A stretch of 64,000 nucleotides of DNA from Candidatus Gastranaerophilales bacterium (GCA_944324345.1 CALUVT010000002.1:124001-188000), one strand, 5' to 3'; shown: positions 43,487 through 53,396, numbered from the stretch's first letter. Notes: a model not told the origin generated them from the letters alone. Numbers and translations: made by a program.

Positions 43487-44345
43487 TAATGTTATAGCTA
43501 TTGTTGGGGCAACTGCAAGTGGGAAGACATCTTATGCAATAAATCTTGCAAAAGAAATCGGTGGTGAAATTGTTTCCGCTGATTCACGTCTTGTGTATAA
43601 AGGAATGAATATAGGTACAGCAAAACCTTCAATAGAAGAGCAAGATGGGATTCCTCATTATATGATAGACATTGTTGAACCTGAGGTTGACTATTCTGTT
43701 GGATTATATGTTAAAGAAGCCAAATTGCATATAGATGATATTCTATCAAGAGGTAAAGTTCCAATTATTGTTGGAGGTACAGGGTTATATTTTCGTATTT
43801 TGCTTGAGAACTACAGTTTACCTGAGACTACCCCTGATTATTCGTTAAGAAAAAATCTTGAGAAACTTGATTTTCAAACACTTTATGACATATTAAAAGG
43901 GCTTGATCCTGATGCTGTAAATCTTTTAAATGATAACGACCGAAGACGGGCAATAAGATTTATAGAAATTGTAAAGCAAACACAAGTTCCGCTTTCACAG
44001 GCCAGAGGTTTTAAACCTCCCGAATACAGCGTAAAATGGGTAGGTTTGAATTATCCAAGAGAAGAACTTTATGAAAGAATTAATAGAAGAGTTGATTTAA
44101 TGTTTGAGCAGGGGCTTGTGGATGAAACAAAATTTTTACTGGAAAAACATGGAAGAATCCCAAATATTATTGATACTATTGGCTATAAAGAAGTTATATC
44201 ATATTTGGATGGGCTTATGACTTTTGAAGAAGCTGTAGAAAAGCTTAAACAAAATACTCGAAACTATGCTAAACGTCAGTTAACTTGGTTTAGGAAAAAC
44301 GGTGAAATTTCTTGGAATTGTTACCCTGAAAAAATGAAAAAATAA
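43473..44345 (+). CDS. miaA: tRNA dimethylallyltransferase
   Basis: About 290 residues; ATGs at 43461, 43473 and 43476 are all possible and none has a ribosome site, so translation is probably coupled to the overlapping upstream gene. P-loop AIVGATASGKTS, SADSRLVYKGMNIGTAKPS, IVGGTGLYFR and the C-terminal RNYAKRQLTWFRKN are diagnostic. It prenylates A37 of tRNAs that read UNN codons. Confidence 0.95.
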   Translation: MMQNNNVIAIVGATASGKTSYAINLAKEIGGEIVSADSRLVYKGMNIGTAKPSIEEQDGIPHYMIDIVEPEVDYSVGLYVKEAKLHIDDILSRGKVPIIVGGTGLYFRILLENYSLPETTPDYSLRKNLEKLDFQTLYDILKGLDPDAVNLLNDNDRRRAIRFIEIVKQTQVPLSQARGFKPPEYSVKWVGLNYPREELYERINRRVDLMFEQGLVDETKFLLEKHGRIPNIIDTIGYKEVISYLDGLMTFEEAVEKLKQNTRNYAKRQLTWFRKNGEISWNCYPEKMKK

Positions 44346-44390
44346 ACCTGTTGTAGTACCTGGATGATTTATAAAAAAAGTTTTCTGTGT

Positions 44391-44396
44391 TATAAT
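44391..44396 (+). promoter_or_regulatory. -10 element of the AsmA-like gene
   Basis: TATAAT, 21 bases before ATG 44418, giving a leader of about 15 bases that contains GAGGG. Confidence 0.55.
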
Positions 44397-44417
44397 CTTT
44401 CAAAAGAGGGTTATGTG

Positions 44418-47400
44418 ATGAAAAAATTTTTTAGATATTTAGGGCTTGGTATACTATCATTCCTTTTAATAGTTTATTTAATGTTTCTTGTTATTCCTTT
44501 TTTCCTTACAGGAGTGGCAAATTCATATAGTGGTAAATTGACTAAAATTATTGAAGATACAAGCGGTTTTAGTGTAAAGTTAGAAGGTATAAAGATTTTA
44601 ACGACTCCAAAATTAACGGCCGGCTTGTATGCAGGACATGTTGAGGTGGCTTTACCAAATGGTGATAAATTCATTATGGCAGATAATTTAGAGGGGAAAA
44701 TATCTCTCATACCTTTGCTGTTAAAAAAAGTTGAAGTTGACATGGTGGCTTCCGATAATTTAAATGTAAATTTAAAAGTAAAGAAAGATGGAAAATTTAT
44801 TATAGAGGACTATATCCCAAAATCTGAAAAAAACGAGGATGCAACTGTGGATGAAGTCGTAAGTGGTCTCCCTTATGGATTAAAGCTTTCTAATAGTTTA
44901 CCCGATATAAAAATTAATAATTATAATATTTCCTTTATTGATGCGACTTCTGATAAATCATATTCTATATCTGGTGCAAAATTTTACATAACAGATTTTG
45001 TTTTAAATAAAAAAGTAAAAATTTCGTCACTGGGACAAATTATGTTGGATGATAGAGTTCAATTCAACTACAATGTCAATTTGTATAACAAAGTTATGCC
45101 GAATCTGGATTTGAATGAGCTTGTTTTCTCTTCTGAACAAAATAAGTCTGCTAATACACAAAATCTAAATGTTAATATAATTGATATTTTTAAAAATTTA
45201 TACAAAAATAATGTTTGTGCAAACTTAACAGCTGATATAAAAACTACAGGTACTTTTGATAATATTCATATTAAAGGTTTTGCAGATACTTCTGATATTA
45301 AGATTGCTGTTAAAGGAAAGACTCTTCCGTCGAGTAATGTTGATTTGAAGTTTAATGCAAATAAAATAGATATATATTCAAAATTGTATACTGCTGAAAA
45401 TGAAGTAACAGAATTTATTGGCAACATAAAGCATGGTAAATCCGTAAAATTAGATTTGAACTGTAAATCAAATGCAAAATTTAACAGTATAATAAGAATA
45501 ATAGACAGTATAGCTGAATCTTTTAATATTTATGATTTTAATACTTTAAGTGCAACGGGTGGGGTTGATGCTGACTTTAGCTTAAAATCAAATTTGAAGA
45601 AAGTTGAGTCGTCAGGCTACATAAAAGTTATTCCGTCCTCTTTAAATTACAAACTTTATAATGTTTCTGTCGATGACATTAAGGCTGATATTGATTTGTC
45701 CAATAATATGATTGATATAAAAAATGCAGGACTCTCAATATTAGGTCATTCTTTAAAAATGTCAGGGACTATAACAAACGATGCAAACGCTGATTTATCA
45801 ATAATTGCCGATAAACTTCAAATAAAAGGATTGTTAACGGCTTTAGGACAATTCAGTTTATTAAAAGATAATGACCTGAAATCCGGTACATTGTCTTTAA
45901 ATTCAACGATTAAAGGTCGTTTAGATAAGCTTGTCCCAAATGTTAAGTTAAGTGTTGAAAACTTAAACATAAAAAATATCCCTTCGAATATTTTATTAAA
46001 AGCTCCTTTATCTACAATTGATATTTTAGCAGATAATAAAAAAATGAGCGGCACTGTAAAAGTAAGTGATGTAAATATAACCAATCCTTTGGGGACTATT
46101 TCTTTGCCCAACGGTCAAGTTACAATTGGTGAAAAAGATGTCATAATTGATAGTGCTGATGTTTATTTTAATAAATCAAAAATCTCAATAACCGGCAAAA
46201 TTGAAAACTATTTGCAAAAGACTCTAAACATTGATGTTAAAGCTAACGGGAGTCTGCTTGCATCTGATCTGAAATCTTTATTACCTCCAGACTATCAAAA
46301 GATGGTCAAATCATCAGGTTCTTTGCTTTTGTCTGTTTTGTTAACAGGAGATTTAAATTCTCAGAATGTAGATTTTGCATTGAATGCAAATTCTTCAAAT
46401 TATTTGTCTCTTTTAAATGTTAGTCAATTAAATGGTAAAAATACTTCGATAAAAGGAGGTTTAAAAATCTCTGGTGATACGCTTAGATTCTCTGATACAG
46501 GAATTTTTGCGAACAATCAAGGGCTTTTGTATCTAAAGGGTTCAGTAAATGACTTATACAAGATACAAAATTTGGATTTAAATATTTCAATACCTTCGAA
46601 AATATCTATGGAAATTCCAGGTTTGCAAAAGTCAAAAATGGATATGTTTGGAGAAGTAAGTCTTTCAGGAGCTCTCCTAAATCCCTATCTTTCAGGAAAT
46701 ATAGAAATTCCGATTATTAAAATTGATAGCATGCTTCTTAATTTAAATGACATGTCAATTTTTCTTAACGGCCCTATTCTAAAAGGAAAAGGTACATTAA
46801 TGAAATTTGTATCCGGAGGCATTGTTGCAGAAAATTTAGCTTCTGATTTTTCTTTTACAAATAATGTTTTTTATTTAAAAAATATAACAGGAGATGCCTT
46901 TGACGGTAAAATAATCGGTAATATATCTTATAATATTTTGAACGGATTTACGTGTGTCAAACTTAAGGGTTCCGAGATGGATGCTCAAAAAGCAATTGCG
47001 GGTTCTGCAGGAATAAAGAACGCTCTTTCAGGTAAATTAAACTTTGGGGCAGATGTTAATCTTTCCGGAGCGACTGACGTTGAAATGATTAAAAATCTGA
47101 AAGGGAAAGCAGATTTTGAAATCAAAGACGGTACCCTTTTAAATATAGGGCGTTTTGAAAATTTCTTGTTCGCTCAAAACCTTCAATCAAACAGCGTTAT
47201 TAAAGCCGCAGTAAACTCTATTTCATCACTACCAACAATAAAAAATACTGCAGAATTTAAAACTATATCAGGGAATTTGTCTTTTAATAACGGTTGGGCG
47301 ACATTGAACCCTGTTAAACTTTCTGGCCCATCAATGGCCTACTATATAACAGGCAAATACAATATTTTAAATTCTACCGCAAACGTAATTGTCCTTGGCA

Positions 47401-47882
47401 GAATATCTTCTGATGTAGTATCACTTTTAGGACCTCTTGGAGAACTATCAGTTACAAAATTAACCTCTTATATCCCAAAATTTGGTGCATTGACCGGCAA
47501 TATAATAAATTCTTTGACTTCTGATCCAAAGAATGAAAAAGTTGCAAATATCCCTCAGCTTTCTTCAGGGAATACTAATTACAAAGATTTTAAAGTTGTG
47601 TTCAATGGGGGTGTAGAGAGCAAAAGTTCCGTAAAATCATTTAAGTGGCTTTCTAAATGTGATACGTCTGCAATAGAAAAACCTACTCTAAAAGAACAGG
47701 TTGTTGAAACGAAGCAGGCTGTAAAAGATGCTGTACAACAGAAAGTGGATGATATTAATGCAAAACTTCAATCTCAAAGTCAGTCTGCACAAGAGGCAAA
47801 TCAACAAATGAAAGACGCTGTACAAGGCCTCAAAAATCTGTTTAAAAATAATAATACCACAGATACAAAACAAGGTTCATAG
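44418..47882 (+). CDS. AsmA/TamB-like inner-membrane-anchored protein
   Basis: 1154 residues from ATG 44418, where GAGGG and the promoter fit; an ATG at 44364 lies upstream of the -10. One N-terminal membrane helix (LGILSFLLIVYLMFLVIPFF) is followed by more than 1000 residues of beta-rich repeats typical of AsmA-like proteins (TamB, YhdP), with an AsmA C-terminal-like region around residues 850-1050. The last 60 residues are Gln/Lys-rich and probably coiled. Such proteins are proposed to form a lipid-conducting groove across the periplasm. Membership is by architecture, not by a single motif. Confidence 0.82.
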   Translation: MKKFFRYLGLGILSFLLIVYLMFLVIPFFLTGVANSYSGKLTKIIEDTSGFSVKLEGIKILTTPKLTAGLYAGHVEVALPNGDKFIMADNLEGKISLIPLLLKKVEVDMVASDNLNVNLKVKKDGKFIIEDYIPKSEKNEDATVDEVVSGLPYGLKLSNSLPDIKINNYNISFIDATSDKSYSISGAKFYITDFVLNKKVKISSLGQIMLDDRVQFNYNVNLYNKVMPNLDLNELVFSSEQNKSANTQNLNVNIIDIFKNLYKNNVCANLTADIKTTGTFDNIHIKGFADTSDIKIAVKGKTLPSSNVDLKFNANKIDIYSKLYTAENEVTEFIGNIKHGKSVKLDLNCKSNAKFNSIIRIIDSIAESFNIYDFNTLSATGGVDADFSLKSNLKKVESSGYIKVIPSSLNYKLYNVSVDDIKADIDLSNNMIDIKNAGLSILGHSLKMSGTITNDANADLSIIADKLQIKGLLTALGQFSLLKDNDLKSGTLSLNSTIKGRLDKLVPNVKLSVENLNIKNIPSNILLKAPLSTIDILADNKKMSGTVKVSDVNITNPLGTISLPNGQVTIGEKDVIIDSADVYFNKSKISITGKIENYLQKTLNIDVKANGSLLASDLKSLLPPDYQKMVKSSGSLLLSVLLTGDLNSQNVDFALNANSSNYLSLLNVSQLNGKNTSIKGGLKISGDTLRFSDTGIFANNQGLLYLKGSVNDLYKIQNLDLNISIPSKISMEIPGLQKSKMDMFGEVSLSGALLNPYLSGNIEIPIIKIDSMLLNLNDMSIFLNGPILKGKGTLMKFVSGGIVAENLASDFSFTNNVFYLKNITGDAFDGKIIGNISYNILNGFTCVKLKGSEMDAQKAIAGSAGIKNALSGKLNFGADVNLSGATDVEMIKNLKGKADFEIKDGTLLNIGRFENFLFAQNLQSNSVIKAAVNSISSLPTIKNTAEFKTISGNLSFNNGWATLNPVKLSGPSMAYYITGKYNILNSTANVIVLGRISSDVVSLLGPLGELSVTKLTSYIPKFGALTGNIINSLTSDPKNEKVANIPQLSSGNTNYKDFKVVFNGGVESKSSVKSFKWLSKCDTSAIEKPTLKEQVVETKQAVKDAVQQKVDDINAKLQSQSQSAQEANQQMKDAVQGLKNLFKNNNTTDTKQGS

Positions 47883-47906
47883 CTGAACCTTGTTTTAGTT
47901 TATTTT
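47867..47906 (+). terminator. Terminator overlapping the end of the AsmA-like gene
   Basis: AAAACAAGGTTCA (47867-47879) and TGAACCTTGTTTT (47884-47896) form a 13-bp stem with loop TAGC, followed by AGTTTATTTT. The stop codon TAG lies in the loop. Confidence 0.85.
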
Positions 47907-47924
47907 ATAGTCCTAATAATCAAT

Positions 47925-49001
47925 TTATTTTTTTGTTTCAATATAATTAGTGTTTGGGATGTAGGAACTCTCCCCGCTAATTTCTATTTTATTTATGATT
48001 TTTGCACGTTTTTTCCGGTATAACATGTCAACGAATGCTTCAAGCCGTGTGATAAATCCCGCTTCACCTGTTTGCTCATCAATCGTTAAATTCAAAAGCG
48101 GTTTGTTAAAACGTTTTGCACGTCTTGTAATTCTTTCTATCATTAAAGAATCCGGTCCGCAACCAAATGCAGTTAGAGTGATAATTCCGTCAATTTTTAT
48201 GTCTTTAAGGTAGTGGCCTGCTGCTCCGGTCATTTCACGTTCATTAGCCCAATACATATCTTCTCTTAAAGCCTTTATCCCGTCATCCATTTGCTCGTTT
48301 GAAAGTTGAAGTGATGAATAAACTCTTACATCCATTTTTTCAAGCTTGTCAAATATTTTCATGGAAGTTCTCTCATCAAAAATGTTATATCCGTGAGATA
48401 TTAAGGCAATGGAGATTGGAAACTCCTTGGTTTGATTTTCAATGAATACTTTACCTTGAAGAGCGTAGTTCATTGCTTTTTTGTAGCTCATGCCGGATTT
48501 TGACATAATATGAAAATTATTATATGTTCTCCATCCTGCTTTTGACGCTTTTTTTATTTTTTCCATGTCTGTAATTCCAAAGGGTTCAACCATTTCTTTC
48601 AAGAATTCATACAGACCATGTCCCTTTTCAGACTTGTCCAAGGTCGCTTCAATCATCGTGAAATCTTTTTTTACAACATTTCTAACCAAATCCGGCAAGC
48701 CTCTGATTTTTGAACAGTTATAAACTTTTGGAGCAATAGACTGTATTGAAGGGACAAGTATTTTATCAACACCCTTGTCTATTAAATTCAAAACATGTCC
48801 TATGTAAACCTTTATCGGGAGGCAAGTCTCAGTGACAACTAAAGCTGAGCCTCTAGTCATTGTTTCCTTTGTAGTTACGTCTGATAAAACAATTTTTATC
48901 CCTAAATCTGTAAAAAATCCGTGATAAAAAGGATAGTTATGGTAAAAGGACATCCCTCTTGGTATGCCTATTGTCATTTCATTATTTTTATTACTTTCCA
49001 C
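47925..49001 (-). CDS. Acyl-CoA dehydratase activase-related protein, second copy
   Basis: 358 residues from GTG 49001, with AAAGGGGA upstream. Same family as 41422-42576: IGIPRGMSFYHNYPFYHGFF at the start, VTETCLPIKV with the Cys, IQSIAPKVYNCS, ITLTAFGCGPDSLMIE and IDEQTGEAGFITRLEAFVDML near the end. It may form an Fe-S protein pair with the other copy, as tandem copies do elsewhere; that is inference. Alone on its strand. Confidence 0.85.
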   Translation of the reverse strand: MESNKNNEMTIGIPRGMSFYHNYPFYHGFFTDLGIKIVLSDVTTKETMTRGSALVVTETCLPIKVYIGHVLNLIDKGVDKILVPSIQSIAPKVYNCSKIRGLPDLVRNVVKKDFTMIEATLDKSEKGHGLYEFLKEMVEPFGITDMEKIKKASKAGWRTYNNFHIMSKSGMSYKKAMNYALQGKVFIENQTKEFPISIALISHGYNIFDERTSMKIFDKLEKMDVRVYSSLQLSNEQMDDGIKALREDMYWANEREMTGAAGHYLKDIKIDGIITLTAFGCGPDSLMIERITRRAKRFNKPLLNLTIDEQTGEAGFITRLEAFVDMLYRKKRAKIINKIEISGESSYIPNTNYIETKK

Positions 49002-49221
49002 GATTATAAATCCCCTTTGCTACTTTTATAATAATTCAAAATTAAAATTTTTGCTAATATTTTATTTAAAATGTTACATTGTTATTTAAAAGCAATGCAA
49101 AAAATATTATAAGAACCATATTGGTTAGTTAGGTATATTATGATATTTGTCAGGCAATTTTCTTAATTTTGTTTTTTAACTTAAATTTTTTTATGTTAAT
49201 ATTTATGAAAAGGAGTTTTGA

Positions 49222-49971
49222 ATGCCTCATTTTTTTATAAGTTCGAGAGATGTAGTAAATAATGAAGTTTTAATTTCCGATAAAGATAATTATAACCACC
49301 TTGCAAAGTCATTGCGTATAAAAAAAGGTGAAAAACTTTTATTAATAGATGAAAATCAGGTTCAATACGAAACTTTTGTTGAGAAAATTACAAATAAAGA
49401 TATTTTAGTCGTTGTTGAAAAAAGTTATAAGTCGTTAAGATATCTTGATTTTAAACTATATTTAGCTCAAAGTCCTCTCAGAAGTGTTGCTCAATCGATT
49501 GTTGTCGAAAAAGCTACAGAACTTGGTGTTGATGGTATTTATCCTGTTTGTACGGATAATTGTGCTCTTAATAAGTCTGTTATTGAAAAGAAAATAGATA
49601 AATGGAAACGGATCATGTATGAATCTTCCAAACAATGTGAAAGAGCATACGTGCCGGAATGTTATCCTATGTCCTCTTTAGAAACTGTCATTGATTTGCA
49701 AAATGATGGTTACAAAGTCATTGCTTTTTGCGAGAGGCTGGCTAATGAATCTTTGCATGAATATGTTACTTTAAACCCGATAAATCATGGTGACAAGGTC
49801 ATTTTGATTATAGGCCCTGAGGGTGGGTTTTCAACAAGAGAGTTTGAACTGTTCAAAGAAAAACATATTCCTATGCTTACTCTCGGAAATTTAATTTTAA
49901 GGGCTGAAACTGCGGTAATTGTTGCTTTAGGAAATTTGATATATGAATTCGAAAATTGTAGAAAAAATTAA
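49222..49971 (+). CDS. rsmE: 16S rRNA m3U1498 methyltransferase
   Basis: 249 residues. PUA-like N-terminal domain, then the SPOUT fold with KATELGVDGIYPV, ESSKQCERAYVPE, LIIGPEGGFSTREFELF and LGNLILRAETAVIVALG, the knot region that binds SAM. AAGGAG precedes the ATG. It overlaps cca by 29 bases. Confidence 0.95.
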   Translation: MPHFFISSRDVVNNEVLISDKDNYNHLAKSLRIKKGEKLLLIDENQVQYETFVEKITNKDILVVVEKSYKSLRYLDFKLYLAQSPLRSVAQSIVVEKATELGVDGIYPVCTDNCALNKSVIEKKIDKWKRIMYESSKQCERAYVPECYPMSSLETVIDLQNDGYKVIAFCERLANESLHEYVTLNPINHGDKVILIIGPEGGFSTREFELFKEKHIPMLTLGNLILRAETAVIVALGNLIYEFENCRKN

Positions 49972-51340
49972 ATCTGACTTTATTTTGTCAAATATTGTAA
50001 ACAAATTTGATAACAAACTGTACCTTGTTGGCGGTGCTGTTAGAGATTTTTTTATGGGGCAAGAAAGTTCTGACAGAGACATAGTTGTAATGGATGAAGA
50101 TGCAAAAATTTTTGCATTAAAATTGGCAGATTTTTTCAAGGCAACTTTTGTCCCTTTGGATGAAGAAAATAAAATATATCGTATAGTAATGCCAGATAAG
50201 ATTAATTATATTGATGTTACAAATCCTTTTGGAGGAAGTATTGAAAAGGATTTGATGCGTCGTGATTTGACTATAAATGCAATCGCTGTTGATATTAGAA
50301 GCGGAGAAATAATTGATATTTCTGGAGGAATTTGTGATATCAAAAATAAGTGTTTAAACTATGTGAATGAACACAATTTTGTTGATGACCCGTTACGTTT
50401 ACTTCGTGTGTATAGATTTCAGGCATTATTTGGATTTGAATTGTCTGCAGAAACAATTAGTGCAGTGTGTAAATATTCAAATTTAATTTGTAAGCCTGCA
50501 GTAGAAAGAATAAATTATGAAATATTGAAGCTTTTTAGTGGAAAATATGCCGATAAAGCTCTTGAAAATATGAACAAAACTTGGATTTTGGAAGAAATTT
50601 TTCCATTCGTAAAGGAGCTTAAGCAGGTTCCGCCGAACAGTCATCATCACTTGGATTTGTTTCATCATTCAATAGAAACTGTAAAACAAATTCAAATTTT
50701 GTACGAGACTAGCGATGACGTAGTTCGACAACATTTAGCAAAAGTTGATTTCGGTGGTTTTTCAAGGCTTTCACATTTGAAATTAGCCGGTTTTCTTCAT
50801 GATATAGGCAAGTTTTCAACTTGGACAATAGAAGAAGGCAAGCATCGTTTTATAAAACATGATGATGTTGGCTCTAAGTTGGCTGCAAAATTTTTAAAAG
50901 GATTACATTTTTCAAACAAGCAAATTGATTATGTTTCATCAATGGTAAAATACCATATATATCCATCAAGTGTTATGGCATCAGCACAAATAACAGAAAA
51001 AATAATGATGCGATATGTCAGAAAAATGGACTCAAACGCAATAGATGCGATTATTCTTGCTCAGGCTGATCGTCTTTCTGCTCGCGGGCCTGAAATTACA
51101 GAAGCAATTGTTGAACGTAATATTAATTCTTTAAATATGCTTTTAAAATTTTATTTGGAGGTTAAAGATAGCTTAAAGCCTTTACCAAAACTTTTGTCAG
51201 GGAATGAAGTTATGGAAATTTTAAATATAACTCAGTCCCCAAAATTAGGTGAAATTATGGCAGCCTTACATGAAGCACAAATGTCAGGAGAAGTAACAAC
51301 GAAAGAGCATGCTATAAATTTTGTTAAAAACTTGATTTAA
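49943..51340 (+). CDS. cca: CCA tRNA nucleotidyltransferase / poly(A) polymerase family with HD domain
   Basis: 465 residues. Class II nucleotidyltransferase core: LVGGAVRDFFMG, SDRDIVV (catalytic acidic pair), LMRRDLTINAIA and DPLRLLRVYRFQA. A C-terminal HD domain follows (KLAGFLHDIGKFST). It may add the full CCA or only part of it; cyanobacteria and some others split CC- and A-adding activities, which cannot be decided here. The tRNA-His in this window encodes its own CCA, so this may mainly repair ends. Confidence 0.9.
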   Translation: MNSKIVEKIKSDFILSNIVNKFDNKLYLVGGAVRDFFMGQESSDRDIVVMDEDAKIFALKLADFFKATFVPLDEENKIYRIVMPDKINYIDVTNPFGGSIEKDLMRRDLTINAIAVDIRSGEIIDISGGICDIKNKCLNYVNEHNFVDDPLRLLRVYRFQALFGFELSAETISAVCKYSNLICKPAVERINYEILKLFSGKYADKALENMNKTWILEEIFPFVKELKQVPPNSHHHLDLFHHSIETVKQIQILYETSDDVVRQHLAKVDFGGFSRLSHLKLAGFLHDIGKFSTWTIEEGKHRFIKHDDVGSKLAAKFLKGLHFSNKQIDYVSSMVKYHIYPSSVMASAQITEKIMMRYVRKMDSNAIDAIILAQADRLSARGPEITEAIVERNINSLNMLLKFYLEVKDSLKPLPKLLSGNEVMEILNITQSPKLGEIMAALHEAQMSGEVTTKEHAINFVKNLI

Positions 51341-51381
51341 TATATACAAAATATATATAAAATCAAAAAATAAGCGTAATT

Positions 51382-51399
51382 GTTACAATTATTTACAAT
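51382..51399 (+). promoter_or_regulatory. Perfect match to the HLR1 (RpaB-binding) motif
   Basis: GTTACAAT-TA-TTTACAAT fits the published consensus (G/T)TTACA(T/A)(T/A)-NN-(G/T)TTACA(T/A)(T/A) at every position. A candidate promoter overlaps it (TTTACA 51392-51397, 16 bases, TATTTT), which would suit repression. The first downstream gene is at 51638. Confidence 0.5.
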
Positions 51400-51597
51400 A
51401 AATTTCTAAAAAATATTTTAATGTTTTGATAACTTTTGTTTATTTTTTTTCAATATTAGTGAACATGTTTTAAAAATTTTTGTTTAAAGTTTTGTATTTT
51501 TAAAAAACAATTCAAAATCTCATCTTAATATCTCCTTTACAATTCATGGCATTAAGGCAATTTTTTTTTTGCCCGACTTTTAATATTCTTGTGTCAT

Positions 51598-51606
51598 TGT
51601 TATAAT
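51598..51606 (+). promoter_or_regulatory. Extended -10 promoter of the gene at 51638
   Basis: TGT-TATAAT, perfect -10 with TGN extension, 31 bases before the ATG. A T10 tract (51561-51570) lies upstream of the -35 region, flanked by GGCAA and TTGCC. Confidence 0.65.
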
Positions 51607-51637
51607 AGGTGTGAAGTTTTAAAGACCAGACATTATT

Positions 51638-53383
51638 ATGATTGAAAAAATTGGATTAATAAATTCTGAAAATAAAAAATATACCCCTCAGAAACAAAAA
51701 GGGCACTCTAGCGATCATACTTCTAATATTTATTTCAGCGGATTAGGAGATATGTTAGTTGGTGCTGTCCAATTATGTGAAAAATACCCAATGGTGAATG
51801 TTTCAGCTTTGGATTTATCTACAGCTATTGTTCCTAGAACTATTGTTGAAACTAAAGAATCTAACGGACATGCAGGATTTGAGGCATTTAGACGTGAGTC
51901 CTCCGGGTTGATTGTAAACTGCTTGATACCTAGTTTTATTGTAATGGCTGTTGCAAAGTTATTGCAGCGTCCTATTATGGGAAATTTTAAGAAGTCAAGT
52001 CTTGTTAATACTTGGGCAAACAGTGATTCTATTGATAAAGTTCATCAATTCTATGGAAATGCTTCAGGCAGTACTCAGAGAGAACGCGTATTTAACACTT
52101 TCAGAGATCAACTTTCAAGTTTGTCTGGCATAGACGGTTACGATAGAAAAGAATTTGCTGAATTGTTCCAGCTTTCTAAAGATGCTGATGGACGCATTGT
52201 AGTTGGAAATACTAAGATAAATAATGCATTGAACTCTTTAACTGATGCGGTAATGGCTGACAAGTTAGATAAAAAGGCAGTTAAAAAGGCTTATAATGCT
52301 ATTGTCGCTGAAACCCATATCGCGGAGAATATCAAATTTAAAGGTGATAAAGCATTTTTCTCTAATAATTTGGAATCAATATGTGATGATACCGTAAAAC
52401 TTTTACGCGGTGTCATAAAAGAGAATATTACAGATGCGTCAAAACTCGCTGAATATTTTGCTAAAGCTAAAAAACTTGTTAATTGGAAGAGCGTTGGCGG
52501 CTTAGGTTTAATTATTCCTTTAGCTATTTCAATGCAGCCTATTAACAGATGGATCACTCATAAAACTTCAGGTCAAAAGGGTGCTCCTATCTATAAAGAT
52601 TTTGGAAAGCAAAAAGAACATAGAGAACTAACCCCAAAAGAAAAAGCTCAGCTTTTAGCTCAAAAATTCATATCTATATCTTCAATGATTGGTGTTGCAG
52701 GCCTTTCAATGTTTATGGACAAACCTTCATTAAAAATGTTCCAGTTTAAAGGTTTGTTCCCGACGATGGATCAGGCAAGAATTATTTCTACTGCCACTTT
52801 TGCAAGCCGTATGGGTGCAGCAGAAGATATAAATGAACTTAGAGAATCAACTATTAGAGATATAGCAACGTTTTCAAGCTTCTATTTTGTCGGAGATTAT
52901 GTTGCTAAAGGAATTGCAACCTTACTGGAAAAAATGCACCAAAATGAAGGAGTTCATTTAATTAATCACACTGGTGTTAAACGTCCCGGTAAAGATGCAA
53001 ATGTTTTGCAAAAATTCTGGTATTGGGCAAAACATACATCTTTGAAATCTTCTGATGAATTAGCAACTGTTAAGGATAAACGATTAAGAACTATTTGTCA
53101 GATAGGTAATATTGCCTTCTCATTGTTGGCTTTAGGTTTGTTTATTCCACTTTATACAAGAACAAAGACTAATAAAAAACATGCAGAAGAGCTTGCAAGA
53201 TTAAATGCTAAAAAAGGTAATTCAGATACAAATGCTTCTTTAGATAAAGAAAATGATACTTCTGCCTCTGCATCACAAATTCAATTATCTTATACAGGAA
53301 ACAAAAACAAAGTTGATTTTGAAAAATTTTCAGGTTTGTTTCCAAGAAGTAACGAAGCATTTAAATCTTTTATAAATTCTTAA
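51638..53383 (+). CDS. Membrane protein of unknown family, paralogue A
   Basis: 581 residues. After a polar N-terminus comes NIYFSGLGDML, then DLSTAIVPRTIVETKE and FEAFRRESSGLIVN, both shared with the next gene. Several hydrophobic helices are predicted (near residues 93-112, 283-300, 343-360, 410-430 and 485-505). Also shared are MQPINRWITHKTSG, FKGLFPTMDQARII and ELRESTIRDIATF. The C-terminal 60 residues are Ser/Asn/Lys-rich. There is no signal peptide. No known family is recognised. No clear ribosome site; the leader is about 25 bases. Confidence 0.75.
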   Translation: MIEKIGLINSENKKYTPQKQKGHSSDHTSNIYFSGLGDMLVGAVQLCEKYPMVNVSALDLSTAIVPRTIVETKESNGHAGFEAFRRESSGLIVNCLIPSFIVMAVAKLLQRPIMGNFKKSSLVNTWANSDSIDKVHQFYGNASGSTQRERVFNTFRDQLSSLSGIDGYDRKEFAELFQLSKDADGRIVVGNTKINNALNSLTDAVMADKLDKKAVKKAYNAIVAETHIAENIKFKGDKAFFSNNLESICDDTVKLLRGVIKENITDASKLAEYFAKAKKLVNWKSVGGLGLIIPLAISMQPINRWITHKTSGQKGAPIYKDFGKQKEHRELTPKEKAQLLAQKFISISSMIGVAGLSMFMDKPSLKMFQFKGLFPTMDQARIISTATFASRMGAAEDINELRESTIRDIATFSSFYFVGDYVAKGIATLLEKMHQNEGVHLINHTGVKRPGKDANVLQKFWYWAKHTSLKSSDELATVKDKRLRTICQIGNIAFSLLALGLFIPLYTRTKTNKKHAEELARLNAKKGNSDTNASLDKENDTSASASQIQLSYTGNKNKVDFEKFSGLFPRSNEAFKSFINS

Positions 53384-53396
53384 GGAGCATAATAAT

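Noticed and set aside
49060-49095. HLR1 site upstream of rsmE
   Set aside because: GTTACATT matches one half, but the second half TATTTAAA has three mismatches.
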